Source: Thermofilaceae archaeon
GTDB taxonomy: Archaea > Thermoproteota > Thermoprotei > Thermofilales > Thermofilaceae
Assembly: GCA_025057995.1 (NCBI GenBank)
Contig: JANXEW010000001.1
Location: 310,001-374,000 of the forward strand
Length of the DNA: 64,000 nucleotides
Reading direction: 5' to 3'
Shown here: positions 16,489-24,939 of the stretch, one piece after another
Layout of the letters: each line of letters begins with the position of its first letter
Numbering within the stretch: the first letter of the stretch is position 1
Position numbers and translations under genes: made by a program
Notes under the pieces: model-generated
The model's database searches: none
Told to the model about the DNA's origin: nothing
Seen by the model: the letters and a program-made list of their open reading frames with translations, nothing else

Positions 16489-17424
16489 GTGCTGGCGATC
16501 GAAGCCGTTAACCTCGTGAAGGTGTTCGGTAGCTTTAAGGCGGTCGACGGTGTCACGCTGAAGGTAGAGGAGGGCGTCATCTTCGGTCTCCTCGGACCCA
16601 ACGGCGCTGGCAAGTCGACCACCATAAGGATGATCCTAGGGCTACTCAAACCTACGTCGGGATCCATCAAGGTATTCGGTATCGACGTTGAAGACGATAG
16701 GAGCAGTGTACTCAAGATCACAGGGTACATGCCGCAACACTTCAGCCTCTACGAAGATCTAACTGTAGAGGAGAACATGAGGCTATATGCTTCCCTTTAC
16801 GGGTTAAACGGTCGAGAAACTGAGGAGCGTATCCTCGAACTACTCGACGAGTTCATGCTTAAGGAGTTTAAAGGGCGTCTAGCCGGGAAACTGAGCGGCG
16901 GTATGAAACAGAGGCTTTCTCTAGCCGTCGCTCTCTTGCACAGACCGCGTCTCCTGATTGTTGATGAACCCACGGCTGGCGTCGACCCCCCGCTCCGAAG
17001 GTACTTCTGGGAGAAGTTCAGGGAGTTGAAGAAACGTGGCGTAACCATTCTCGTGACAACCCACTACATGGATGAAGCTGAGAACTGTGACCGTATCGCC
17101 TTGATGAGTAAGGGTAAGGTAGCGGCTGAAGGGTCCCCGCTCGAGATCAAACGCCTAGCTTATGGTGGAGATATAATAGAGATGGTGGTCGCCGGCAACC
17201 CGAGGGAAGTTCTGAAGGAGACGGCGGCTAAAGTGCTAGACTTCGAGGAAAACGGCTCTTACAGTAGGGTACGCTTACTCGTCCCCGACGCCTCAGAGTA
17301 CCTCATTCCTCTTACCCGAGAACTTGAAGCTTATAACGTGAAGGTTGTCCGAGCGTATCCCGTATCCTTGAGCTTGGAGGAGGCTTTCATCAGGTTAACG
17401 ACGGGAGATGGGGTGAGTTCATGA
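16489..17424 (+). CDS. ABC transporter ATP-binding protein (DrrA/CcmA type)
   Basis: Walker A GPNGAGKS is at about residues 36-43. The Q-loop lies in YMPQHFSLYEDLTVEEN, the signature is LSGGMKQRLSLA, Walker B is LLIVDEPTAGVDPP, and the switch histidine is in LVTTHYMDEAE. With 311 residues and a 70-residue C-terminal extension, it is the ATPase of an ABC-2 export system. Its end overlaps the permease gene by four bases (ATGA), and the surface-protein gene follows after one more base, so this is a three-gene operon. Start choice follows the TATA box. Confidence 0.93.
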   Translation: MLAIEAVNLVKVFGSFKAVDGVTLKVEEGVIFGLLGPNGAGKSTTIRMILGLLKPTSGSIKVFGIDVEDDRSSVLKITGYMPQHFSLYEDLTVEENMRLYASLYGLNGRETEERILELLDEFMLKEFKGRLAGKLSGGMKQRLSLAVALLHRPRLLIVDEPTAGVDPPLRRYFWEKFRELKKRGVTILVTTHYMDEAENCDRIALMSKGKVAAEGSPLEIKRLAYGGDIIEMVVAGNPREVLKETAAKVLDFEENGSYSRVRLLVPDASEYLIPLTRELEAYNVKVVRAYPVSLSLEEAFIRLTTGDGVSS

Positions 17425-18524
17425 TGGGGGCGCTGGTTGCGCTCATGATTAAGGACATCAAACAGTTGTTGAGGGATCCTCGCTCGCTTTTGATGGTGTT
17501 GTTGATGCCGCCGGCGGTCATGGCCATGTTCGTCTCAGGCTACGGTGAAGAGCGGAGCGAGGTACCAATAATTGTAGTCAACCTCGATGAAGGAGCTATT
17601 TCTTGGCAGCTTATCGAACTTCTCCGCTCCAGTGGTTCGTTCAAGATAGTTGCGTACGCTCCTACGATGGAGGCCGGTATCGATCTAGTCCGAAGGGGGG
17701 AAGCTTACGCGGCTCTGATAATCCCGGAGGGGTTCAGCGAGAGCGTGATGAAAGGTTACAGCACGAAGATAGTGACAGTACTAGATGCAGCTTACGCGAT
17801 GATTTCAGAACTCGTCTGGCAGGCGGCAGTCATCATGGTCCAGGTATTCATGAAAACGGCTTCGGAGATGTACGGGACTTTCTACATTGAAGTAGTGAGA
17901 CAAACAGTGTATGGACCTGAGGTGAGATCTGTCGACAGCTTTACTTCAACGATCTTGGGCGTTCTACTACACTTGGTACCGATGAGCCTCATCGCTGTCT
18001 CGATAAGTAGGGAGAGGGAGAGGAAGACTTTCGAGCAATTGATCATGGCACCTGTATCCGGTTGGCAGATAGTCATGGGGAAGTTCATAGCTTACGCTCT
18101 AGTGACTATCACTGACATGGTTGCAGTCTTCGGCTTCGCCGTCTACGTGCTCGGTGTCAGAGTTAGCGGTCCTCCGACAGTGTTGATACTTGTATCGATC
18201 CTCCTCCTCCTCTGCTCGCTAAGCCTAGGACTTCTCATTTCCGCGATCTCAAGAAACCAACTCCAAGCGTATCAAGCGGCTATCTTCTTCTTTATACCCT
18301 CAATGCTTTTTTCAGGTTTCTTCATGCCTGTCGAGTTGCTCTCTCCTTCGACGCGGGCGTTTGGTAGAGTACTCCCCTTGTATCACTTCCTCCGAGCGTT
18401 TAGGAACGTTCAACTACGCGGCTGGGGATTTCGAGATATCGTGCCGGAATGCCTTTCCCTCCTATTCGAGACCCTCATTTTCCTAGCTGCTGCAATTAGG
18501 TTACTAAAGTTAAGGGTGGACTAG
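17421..18524 (+). CDS. ABC-2 type permease
   Basis: This protein of 367 residues has one N-terminal span (LLMVLLMPPAVMAMFVSGY), a large extracellular loop of about 140 residues, and then five spans. SRERERKTFEQLIMAPVSGWQIVMGKF is the conserved ABC-2 coupling region before the third span, and FFIPSMLFSGFFMPVELLSP is the usual late motif. It exports an unknown substrate with the ATPase encoded just before it. The downstream COG1361 protein suggests a link to the cell surface or lipid export. Confidence 0.9.
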   Translation: MMGALVALMIKDIKQLLRDPRSLLMVLLMPPAVMAMFVSGYGEERSEVPIIVVNLDEGAISWQLIELLRSSGSFKIVAYAPTMEAGIDLVRRGEAYAALIIPEGFSESVMKGYSTKIVTVLDAAYAMISELVWQAAVIMVQVFMKTASEMYGTFYIEVVRQTVYGPEVRSVDSFTSTILGVLLHLVPMSLIAVSISRERERKTFEQLIMAPVSGWQIVMGKFIAYALVTITDMVAVFGFAVYVLGVRVSGPPTVLILVSILLLLCSLSLGLLISAISRNQLQAYQAAIFFFIPSMLFSGFFMPVELLSPSTRAFGRVLPLYHFLRAFRNVQLRGWGFRDIVPECLSLLFETLIFLAAAIRLLKLRVD

Positions 18525-18525
18525 C

Positions 18526-21027
18526 ATGCACGCCAAGCATCTTATACTCGCGATAATGTTAACGATGACTTCAGCAACACTGCTCGTATACGCTAGCCCC
18601 GGTTTTGAGCTTGTCGACTCGTACTGGCTCTCAGGTCCAGCCCCTAACGTGACGAGTATTTTGAGGGTAGTCTTAAGGTACACGCGCTCGAGCGGTAACG
18701 TAAGCTTGAATGCGACGCTAAAGGTGATGGGGGTGGGCGGATTAAACGTTGAAGCTAACGCGAGTTACTTAGGCTACCTAGCTCAAGGATCGACTCTTAA
18801 CTTAAACTTCGAACTTGATCTGCCTGAGGGTCCATACGCTTCATTTTACCCCGCTACTTTGAACGTATTGTACAACACGTCTTCCCTATCTCTCGATTTC
18901 CAGGTGGGGTTCGCTAACCAGCCGAGTTTTACAGTATCTTCTAGCGCGACTACTTTAAAGAAAGGTGAAGCTAACATTGTTAACTTAATTGTTTATATAT
19001 CTAACGCCCCTGCGAGGAACTTAGATATACGAGTTACTCCCGCTAGCGCTTTCGTCACGATAATCGGCGGCTCTCTCAGTAGGCGTGGGCTCGTCGGTGT
19101 TGGCGAAACGCTTCAACTGCCGTTTACATTACACGTTGACAGCGCCGCTGGCGACAGCGTAGCGGTCTCAGTCACGATCTCTTACGAAGATTTCTCAAGA
19201 ACGCCGGGAACCCAAACGGTTACTCTAGGTTTCCAAACAACACGGAGTAAAGGCTCGCCATCAATTTCGTGCAGCCTTTCGCCCAGTAGGATACAGTCGG
19301 GTCAAAGAACTTTAACTACGTTAATCGTGGCGAACACCGGTGTTTCGGTAGCGAAAGATGTCAGGGTCGCTTTAACGAGTTTATCGCCGGGAGTTGCCCT
19401 CCTTTCAGGGTCCACGGCTTACTTGGGCGATATAGCGCCGGGCGAGAGTAAGTCCGTCGGGTTAGTGCTTCGAGCGGACCGCACCGCTGTCGGCGTCGCC
19501 CAACTCCAACTCTCGATCTCCTACTTCGATGAATATGGCGACTCTAGAATCAGCACCGTAAGCGTCGGTTTCGAGGTAGCGCGTTCTCCCGAACCAGTTC
19601 TAACAGTAGAGCTGCTTAACTCGAGCCTCCCTTACGGTTTAAACTCGTTCATAGCCGTTAAGGTTGCTAACGTAGGCGGCTCTAAGGCTCTCGACGTCGT
19701 CGTAGACGCTGTTCCGGGCGGAGGCTTGTACGTTTTGTCCCAGTCGCGAGTTAAAGTCGGAGTTATAGACTCCGGTGCCGTGACAACCATCCCGTTCCTT
19801 GTAAGAGTTGAAACATTGAGTGGATCAGTAACTGCCACGTTAAGACTTCGCTACTACGATGAGTACGGCTACGAGTACAACGACCTCGTTCAAGCTTCGT
19901 TAAACGTGACTAGAACGGGACCACACTTAGCGGTAAGAGTGTTGAACGCCACGTTGTATCCGAACAAGGTAAACAGGGTGGCGTTAACGTTAGTTAACGT
20001 CGGTTCGATGAAGGCATCGAACGTCAGCGTAGCTCTCACCTCGCAGAGCCCTGAGATCGGTGCGGTTATAGGTTCCTCAACGATAAACTTGGGAAGCGTT
20101 GAGCCTAACAAGACTGTCTTAGCAGAGTTCTACGTGTTCGTCCAACCTAGGCTTTACGGGGCTTTTCAACTTCTCGCAGGCATCTCCTACACTGGCGTCG
20201 ACGGAAGATCGTACAGGGAAGTCTACACTGTAGGCTTCGAAGTTCGAGGCACTTGGGAGCTGAGCGTTGCAGCAGCTTCCACCATACCTCCTGTCGTTTT
20301 CCCAGGCGACAATCTAGTGCAGCTCATCGTCGCCTTAGTCAACTCCGGCGATTACATGGCTAGAGATCTAGAGGTGAAGTTCATCGGCAACGAGTGGGTG
20401 AAGCCTGTCTCGGAAGGTGCTGCGGAAGCCTTCATACCCTACATGCCTGTCGGACAGAGCTTAACGCTCACTTTTCTAGTTGCCGTCGACGAAAAGGCAA
20501 CCATCGGAAACCACAGGTTGAGGATCGACGCCTCCGGGAGTCCGCTCTACTTCACGTTGACGATACTTGAGAAAGCAACCTTCACTGTGAGAAACGTGTC
20601 TAGCTTAAACATGGTCAGTGGAGGCAGGGGCTACAAGCTCGTCTACGAAGTGGAGAACACCTCCAACTCAACGGCTGAGGACGTGAGAGTCGAACTCTTT
20701 TCACCTTTCGTCACAGGTACTACAAGCGTCTACTTGGGTACGCTATCGCCCGGAGAGCGTAAGCTGGCGGTCTTCGAGGTTAACATCGACTCAGCAGCGC
20801 CGCCAGGTCAACTACCCCTCGACGTCAAGGTGAGCTGGAAGCAGCAGCAAAGGAGTCTCTCTCAATATGCGAGGAGCCACATGTTCGTTGAGGCGCCTAG
20901 GGCTTTAAGCCCGTTCGCGATTGTAGCTGTAGCCTTAGTAGCTGGTGCTTTGGTAGTATACTACAAGCGAAGCCTGATAATGCAGAAACTAATCCGCCGG
21001 CGCGGCGGTAAACTCGATAGCAGTTAA
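18526..21027 (+). CDS. COG1361-type surface protein with six CARDB-like repeats
   Basis: The 833-residue protein has an N-terminal signal segment (LILAIMLTMTSATLLVYA), a long beta-rich outside part, and a C-terminal span (FAIVAVALVAGALVVYY) followed by a basic tail, so it is anchored with its bulk outside. Six repeats of about 110 residues carry an N-x-G/S...A-x-D/N-V pattern, at about residues 157, 268, 380, 489, 604 and 709 (for example VANTGVSVAKDVRV and LVNSGDYMARDLEV). Repeats often end in a LG-x-IAPGES-like turn. COG1361 proteins are commonly encoded next to ABC-2 exporters. It may present or fold the exported product. Confidence 0.85.
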   Translation: MHAKHLILAIMLTMTSATLLVYASPGFELVDSYWLSGPAPNVTSILRVVLRYTRSSGNVSLNATLKVMGVGGLNVEANASYLGYLAQGSTLNLNFELDLPEGPYASFYPATLNVLYNTSSLSLDFQVGFANQPSFTVSSSATTLKKGEANIVNLIVYISNAPARNLDIRVTPASAFVTIIGGSLSRRGLVGVGETLQLPFTLHVDSAAGDSVAVSVTISYEDFSRTPGTQTVTLGFQTTRSKGSPSISCSLSPSRIQSGQRTLTTLIVANTGVSVAKDVRVALTSLSPGVALLSGSTAYLGDIAPGESKSVGLVLRADRTAVGVAQLQLSISYFDEYGDSRISTVSVGFEVARSPEPVLTVELLNSSLPYGLNSFIAVKVANVGGSKALDVVVDAVPGGGLYVLSQSRVKVGVIDSGAVTTIPFLVRVETLSGSVTATLRLRYYDEYGYEYNDLVQASLNVTRTGPHLAVRVLNATLYPNKVNRVALTLVNVGSMKASNVSVALTSQSPEIGAVIGSSTINLGSVEPNKTVLAEFYVFVQPRLYGAFQLLAGISYTGVDGRSYREVYTVGFEVRGTWELSVAAASTIPPVVFPGDNLVQLIVALVNSGDYMARDLEVKFIGNEWVKPVSEGAAEAFIPYMPVGQSLTLTFLVAVDEKATIGNHRLRIDASGSPLYFTLTILEKATFTVRNVSSLNMVSGGRGYKLVYEVENTSNSTAEDVRVELFSPFVTGTTSVYLGTLSPGERKLAVFEVNIDSAAPPGQLPLDVKVSWKQQQRSLSQYARSHMFVEAPRALSPFAIVAVALVAGALVVYYKRSLIMQKLIRRRGGKLDSS

Positions 21028-21052
21028 AAACCCCTCCCCCTATTTCAACATT

Positions 21053-21829
21053 ATGCATAACGTGTCATTAGGTAGGGCTCTGTACACCGTTATTATAGGA
21101 CCGGCGGGCAGCGGAAAAACTACGTTAACTGCAGCCTTGGGGAGGTGGATTGAAGAAAACCAAGGTTTCCGAGTTTCTTACGTCAACTTAGACCCCGGGG
21201 CTGACCAGCTCCCCTTCAAAGCCGACGTGGATGTGAGGGATTGGGTGACGGTCCAACGATTGATGAGAGAAAGGGGGCTTGGACCTAACGGGGCTCTCAT
21301 AGCCTGTATGGAGGAAGTTTACGCTAGGAGAAGCGAGGTTCTAGCTCGAATCTCCAAGCTGCCTGCAGAGTTTGTACTCATCGATACTCCAGGTCAGATG
21401 GAGCTTTTCCTCTTTCACGACGCCGGCCCAGCTGTTTCGAGAGAACTCAAGAAGCTTGGTTCAGCTTGTGCCGTGATGCTCTTCGATTCAAGTCTCGCTA
21501 GAGTTCCATCGCACTTCGCCACGCTGAACTTGATGGGAGTTGTAGCTCGGCTCCAGCTCGAAATCCCGGTAGTCATCGCCTTAAACAAGGGTGACCTTGC
21601 AAACGCGCCGCGCGCCGGTACCTGGGCTAGAAACCCCAACATTCTCTTAAACGAGTTAAGAAAAGAGCCGGGCGTCATCTCAGAGCTCGCTGGTAGGTTG
21701 GTCGAAATTCTTAACGAGTTTAACCTCGCGGTGAGGATACCCATCATCTCGTCGTTGACGCAGCAGGGTTTCGGGGAACTTTACGACCTCATCCACGAGA
21801 TCTGGTGCGCTTGCGGAGATCTAACTTGA
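21053..21829 (+). CDS. GPN-loop GTPase
   Basis: Walker A GPAGSGKTT is at residues 16-24. The DPG of NLDPGADQLPF follows, and the family-defining GPN sits at 77-79 (GLGPNGALIA). DTPGQMELF is the G3 region and NKGD the G4. GPN enzymes are dimeric GTPases conserved in archaea and eukaryotes, where they help assemble RNA polymerase II; the archaeal role is less certain. Length of 258 residues is normal. The gene lies 25 bases after the surface-protein stop, possibly still within the operon, although the functions look unrelated. Confidence 0.93.
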   Translation: MHNVSLGRALYTVIIGPAGSGKTTLTAALGRWIEENQGFRVSYVNLDPGADQLPFKADVDVRDWVTVQRLMRERGLGPNGALIACMEEVYARRSEVLARISKLPAEFVLIDTPGQMELFLFHDAGPAVSRELKKLGSACAVMLFDSSLARVPSHFATLNLMGVVARLQLEIPVVIALNKGDLANAPRAGTWARNPNILLNELRKEPGVISELAGRLVEILNEFNLAVRIPIISSLTQQGFGELYDLIHEIWCACGDLT

Positions 21830-22019
21830 AACTTCACGAAGAAATCCTCTCTAACGAAGCTCTGTCTCCTCAACCTGCGTGGCTCACTTGTCCCCCAAAA
21901 ATCTTGTCAGTTTCTGTCGCATGATTAGCTTAAAGGTAAAAGAAGCTAGCACAGAGTAGAGTTCCGCATTCAAAATAGCGTCACGTGAGGTTTGAAGGGC
22001 CTTTTCGGTCCCTCACTCG

Positions 22020-23219
22020 TCACCTTGTCACCATCTCTGTAACGCCGAGCATGAAGAGGTCCTCTTGAAGCCCTTCCTCGATGCTTTTAACGTTCGTGCT
22101 GAGTCTAATCACCTTAGTTCGACCGTAGCGACCGAGGCTGACGACTCTAGCGTTCACTATCCCACTCATATCCAGTTCGTTGATGATGTCGCTTATCCTC
22201 CTCTGTGTGACGGGGTCCATGCCGAGCATTTTCGTGATTTCAAGGTACTTGTTGTAGATCACTCCGGTGGTCAAGTTTCTAGCCCCCTCCTTCTCCAGCA
22301 GGTAGATCGCTATAAGTACCATCTTCACGTGTAGAGGCATCGACTTTATGACGTCCACGGTAACGTTTTTCTCTATCTCGCGTTGGGCTTGTCGAACATG
22401 CTCAGAAGTGACTTTCTCAGCTTCATCCCTTTCTGCAATATCTGCAGCTTTAAGAAGGAGGTCGAGAGCGAGCCTAGCGTCCCCGTTCTGTTTAGCGGCT
22501 ATAGCGGCACACATGGGGATTACTTCAGCCGTCAACGCCCCTTCTACGAAAGTTTCTGCAGCCCTCTGCCTCAATATATCCTCTAGTTCTCTCGCCGTGT
22601 AAGGGGGGAACACTAGCTCTTCCTCCCCTAGACTGCTCTTAACGCGCGCGTCTAGAAACTCTGTGAACTTCAAGTCGTTTGTAATCCCTATGAGAGATAG
22701 ACGCGAAGAAGTTAACTGTTCGTTAATACGAGTCAGGAAATATAACACATCGTCCCCACTCTTCTTGACAAGGTGATCGATCTCGTCCAATACGACCACC
22801 ATGATCCTACCTCTTCTATCCAACGCGTTGACGAAACGCTTGTACACTTCACTTGTAGCTAGTCCGGTGAAAGGTATTCTGGTTCCCAGGTCTCTAGTAA
22901 GCTCCGCCAAGACTCTGTAGCTAGTATCGTTCTGTCGACAGTTCACGTACGAGAAGATAACTTTATCCTGAGCTCTCTCAGATAGTTTTCTAAGAACGTA
23001 CTTGGTAACAGCTGTTTTCCCCGTACCAGTTAAACCATAGATGAAGACGTTGGAAGGACGGGAGCCAGCGAGCGCCGGTGCCAGTATCTTCGCTAGCTGA
23101 AGCACCTGGTTGCTTCGATGGGGGAGGTCCCCGGGCACGTAGTCGGGCAGAAGCTTATCCCTGTCCTTAAATATGCGTGATTGAAGCGTAAACCTTTCGA
23201 AAAGCTCTTCTAAGCTCAT
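22020..23219 (-). CDS. orc1/cdc6: Orc1/Cdc6 replication initiator
   Basis: This AAA+ protein of 399 residues has Walker A GLTGTGKT at 62-69, Walker B VVVLDEIDHL, sensor 1 ITNDLKF, and arginine-finger and sensor 2 regions near NGDARLALDLL. A C-terminal winged helix follows (LEITKMLGMDPVTQRRISDIINELDMSG). It binds origin recognition boxes and loads MCM. The N-terminal IFKDRDKLLPDYVPGDLPHR is the typical crenarchaeal-euryarchaeal start. A mini-ORB-like element lies just upstream, so an origin may be adjacent. The ATG start is supported by a TATA-like stretch about 30 bases upstream. Confidence 0.95.
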   Translation of the reverse strand: MSLEELFERFTLQSRIFKDRDKLLPDYVPGDLPHRSNQVLQLAKILAPALAGSRPSNVFIYGLTGTGKTAVTKYVLRKLSERAQDKVIFSYVNCRQNDTSYRVLAELTRDLGTRIPFTGLATSEVYKRFVNALDRRGRIMVVVLDEIDHLVKKSGDDVLYFLTRINEQLTSSRLSLIGITNDLKFTEFLDARVKSSLGEEELVFPPYTARELEDILRQRAAETFVEGALTAEVIPMCAAIAAKQNGDARLALDLLLKAADIAERDEAEKVTSEHVRQAQREIEKNVTVDVIKSMPLHVKMVLIAIYLLEKEGARNLTTGVIYNKYLEITKMLGMDPVTQRRISDIINELDMSGIVNARVVSLGRYGRTKVIRLSTNVKSIEEGLQEDLFMLGVTEMVTR

Positions 23220-23601
23220 AACAGCTCCAGTAGAAGCAGTGGAATAAAAGGTAAGAATGAGATATCAGAGACAATAACTGGTAGCTCGAGCGTAATGTGA
23301 ACGTTATAACATAATATTTCCCCGCAACTTTACGCGCCGCTTCAACTAGCTGTTTAAACGAATTTCGACAACAAGGTCTCTAGAACACTTTAGTTTCTCA
23401 TGAGTATCACATTAGCCGATGCGGGAAGGGTGATCCCTCAGACTATAGCTCGTTTTTAGAATCTATCGCTTGCATCTAGTAAACCGTCCTCGTTAACAGC
23501 TCGCACTCTTTTCCCGTCGCAAGAGTCTATCAACCTCAACCATCGTGCTACAAAGATTTTCCAGCGCAAAGGTTAAAACCCGAAAACCAAGCTGAACTTG
23601 C
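23220..23601. other. Spacer upstream of orc1/cdc6: candidate origin region
   Basis: CAGTGGAATAAAAGG at 23237-23251 resembles the core of archaeal mini-ORB boxes (CAGTGGAAAC-AAAGG). Read on the minus strand it overlaps the probable TATA of orc1. An AT-rich tract, ATAACATAATATTT, is at 23307-23320. GGTTAAAACC at 23571-23580 is the TATA of the tRNA-Ser gene. Only one good box is visible, so calling this an origin is tentative. Confidence 0.35.
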
Positions 23602-23716
23602 GCCGGGGTGGCCGAGCGGACTAAGGCGGTAGGCTCGAGATCAGCTTACCCCATAAAGCCTGGCGAGCCACCTACTGCCCCTCGAGGGCTCCCGGGTTCA
23701 AATCCCGGCCCCGGCG
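23602..23716 (+). tRNA. tRNA-Ser(CGA) with a 30-base intron
   Basis: The acceptor stem is GCCGGGG/CCCCGGC with discriminator G, as in serine tRNAs. The D arm is GCC...GGC, the anticodon stem GTAGG/CCTAC, and the long variable arm has a GCCC/GGGC stem. The T arm is CCGGG-TTCAAAT-CCCGG. The loop CT-CGA-G is interrupted after position 37 by 23640-23669, leaving 85 bases mature. GGCTCG in the anticodon region can pair with CGAGCC at the intron end, consistent with a bulge-helix-bulge. G at position 37 is less usual than A for a UCN reader. Confidence 0.92.
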
Positions 23717-23726
23717 TCAATTTCTT

Positions 23727-24839
23727 TTATCCAGGTAAGCCTATCGACCGCCTCTTTACTCTCAGGTAGTAAAGGTAGTGGCTGAAAGGTACGTCTGCGG
23801 GCACCCTATGGTCGACGTGAGGTATAAAACCCCCTTCCTCTATCAAAGTTTTTAATCTCTCTACCTCTCTCTCGATCGCCTTCGGCCCCTCTACCAGTGC
23901 TCTCTTATCGACGCCACCCATGAACAACGCCTCCCTCCCATGCTTCTGTCTTAGTTTCACGGGGTCGCTTCCAGCTCTAACTTCACAAGGGAAGAAACAG
24001 TTGATCCCAGCTTCCAGCCAGAGTGGGATTAGGAGGTCTATGTTCCCATCGCAATCAACTATGTTCAGTTTAACCCCGTGGTCGCGGAGGTACTCTGAGA
24101 CCTTTCTGTAATATGGAACCATGAGCTCTCTAAAGTGTCGGGGAGAGATCAACGGTCCACCGTTCCAAGCCATGTCTTCCCACCAGTGAGCGAAGTCTAG
24201 TTGTAGTTCTCTCACAGGCTTTTCTAGTGCTTTCAAGATCATTCGAGTCCTAAACTCAAACATGTCCCTGACGAGCTCCGGCTCCCTGACGACCGCGTTG
24301 CAAAGGTTTTTCAACCCCATGATGTCCCTAGCCCACCCGAAAAAGCCGCCAGCGTGTATGCCTAACTCGTAATCCCTCTCCCTCCACCTATCGACGTTCT
24401 CCTCCCAACCGGGGTACTGTAAAGCCTCAAGGTTGAAACGCTCCTTGTACTCCTCCCACGTTTCCCTATCCTTCACGGGGTACTCAATAAACGTTGGTAT
24501 CGACTCTCCGCCCCCCTCCTTAAACTCGAGCTTCACAACACCTAACCAATCCCTGAGGATCCTTCTTCGATCATCTTCCCAAAGTACCTCTACGCTATAG
24601 CCTTTAAACGGGATAATGTAAGGCACTTCATTCCAGAACCAGTTCTCGAAGCCGAAGTATCGGTCTGCGTCGTAGTCGCTTGCCACCCACTTCGGTAAAC
24701 CTTCCCCGTGCCACCGTCTCAACGTCTCCGCCCAGTAGCCGAACTCCACGTCTGGGAGGCGGTCAACCTCCTTGTACGCGAAAACTCTTAGGAAACGCTC
24801 CCTCCTCGACAATCCTTGACAACGTCCAATGATTTTCAC
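23727..24839 (-). CDS. URO-D/MtaA-family protein
   Basis: The 370-residue protein has SRRERFLRVFAYKEVDRLPDVEF, the shared N-terminus of uroporphyrinogen-decarboxylase-like proteins outside haem synthesis. HWWEDMAWNGGPLISPRHFRE and LFMGGVDKRALVEGPKAIEREV are further landmarks. No heme gene is nearby, so a true decarboxylase of uroporphyrinogen is unlikely. Members of this group include methyltransferases acting on corrinoids and many unknowns encoded beside glycan-degrading genes. The divergent neighbour is a beta-helix protein of probable glycan use, which agrees with that pattern. The exact reaction is unknown. Confidence 0.78.
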   Translation of the reverse strand: MKIIGRCQGLSRRERFLRVFAYKEVDRLPDVEFGYWAETLRRWHGEGLPKWVASDYDADRYFGFENWFWNEVPYIIPFKGYSVEVLWEDDRRRILRDWLGVVKLEFKEGGGESIPTFIEYPVKDRETWEEYKERFNLEALQYPGWEENVDRWRERDYELGIHAGGFFGWARDIMGLKNLCNAVVREPELVRDMFEFRTRMILKALEKPVRELQLDFAHWWEDMAWNGGPLISPRHFRELMVPYYRKVSEYLRDHGVKLNIVDCDGNIDLLIPLWLEAGINCFFPCEVRAGSDPVKLRQKHGREALFMGGVDKRALVEGPKAIEREVERLKTLIEEGGFIPHVDHRVPADVPFSHYLYYLRVKRRSIGLPG

Positions 24840-24939
24840 AGTCTCTAATCGAGGCGAGGTAGAAGAGCTTAACTTTAAAGATGTTTTAAAGCCGTGTAAA
24901 GCTTAGACAAACTAGAAAAGGTTTACAGGTGTTTAGCTC

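Noticed and set aside
23557-23572. Second ORB-like match TTTTCCAGCGCAAAGG
   Set aside because: It lacks the GGAAAC core, and the following GGTTAAAACC is explained as the tRNA-Ser promoter.
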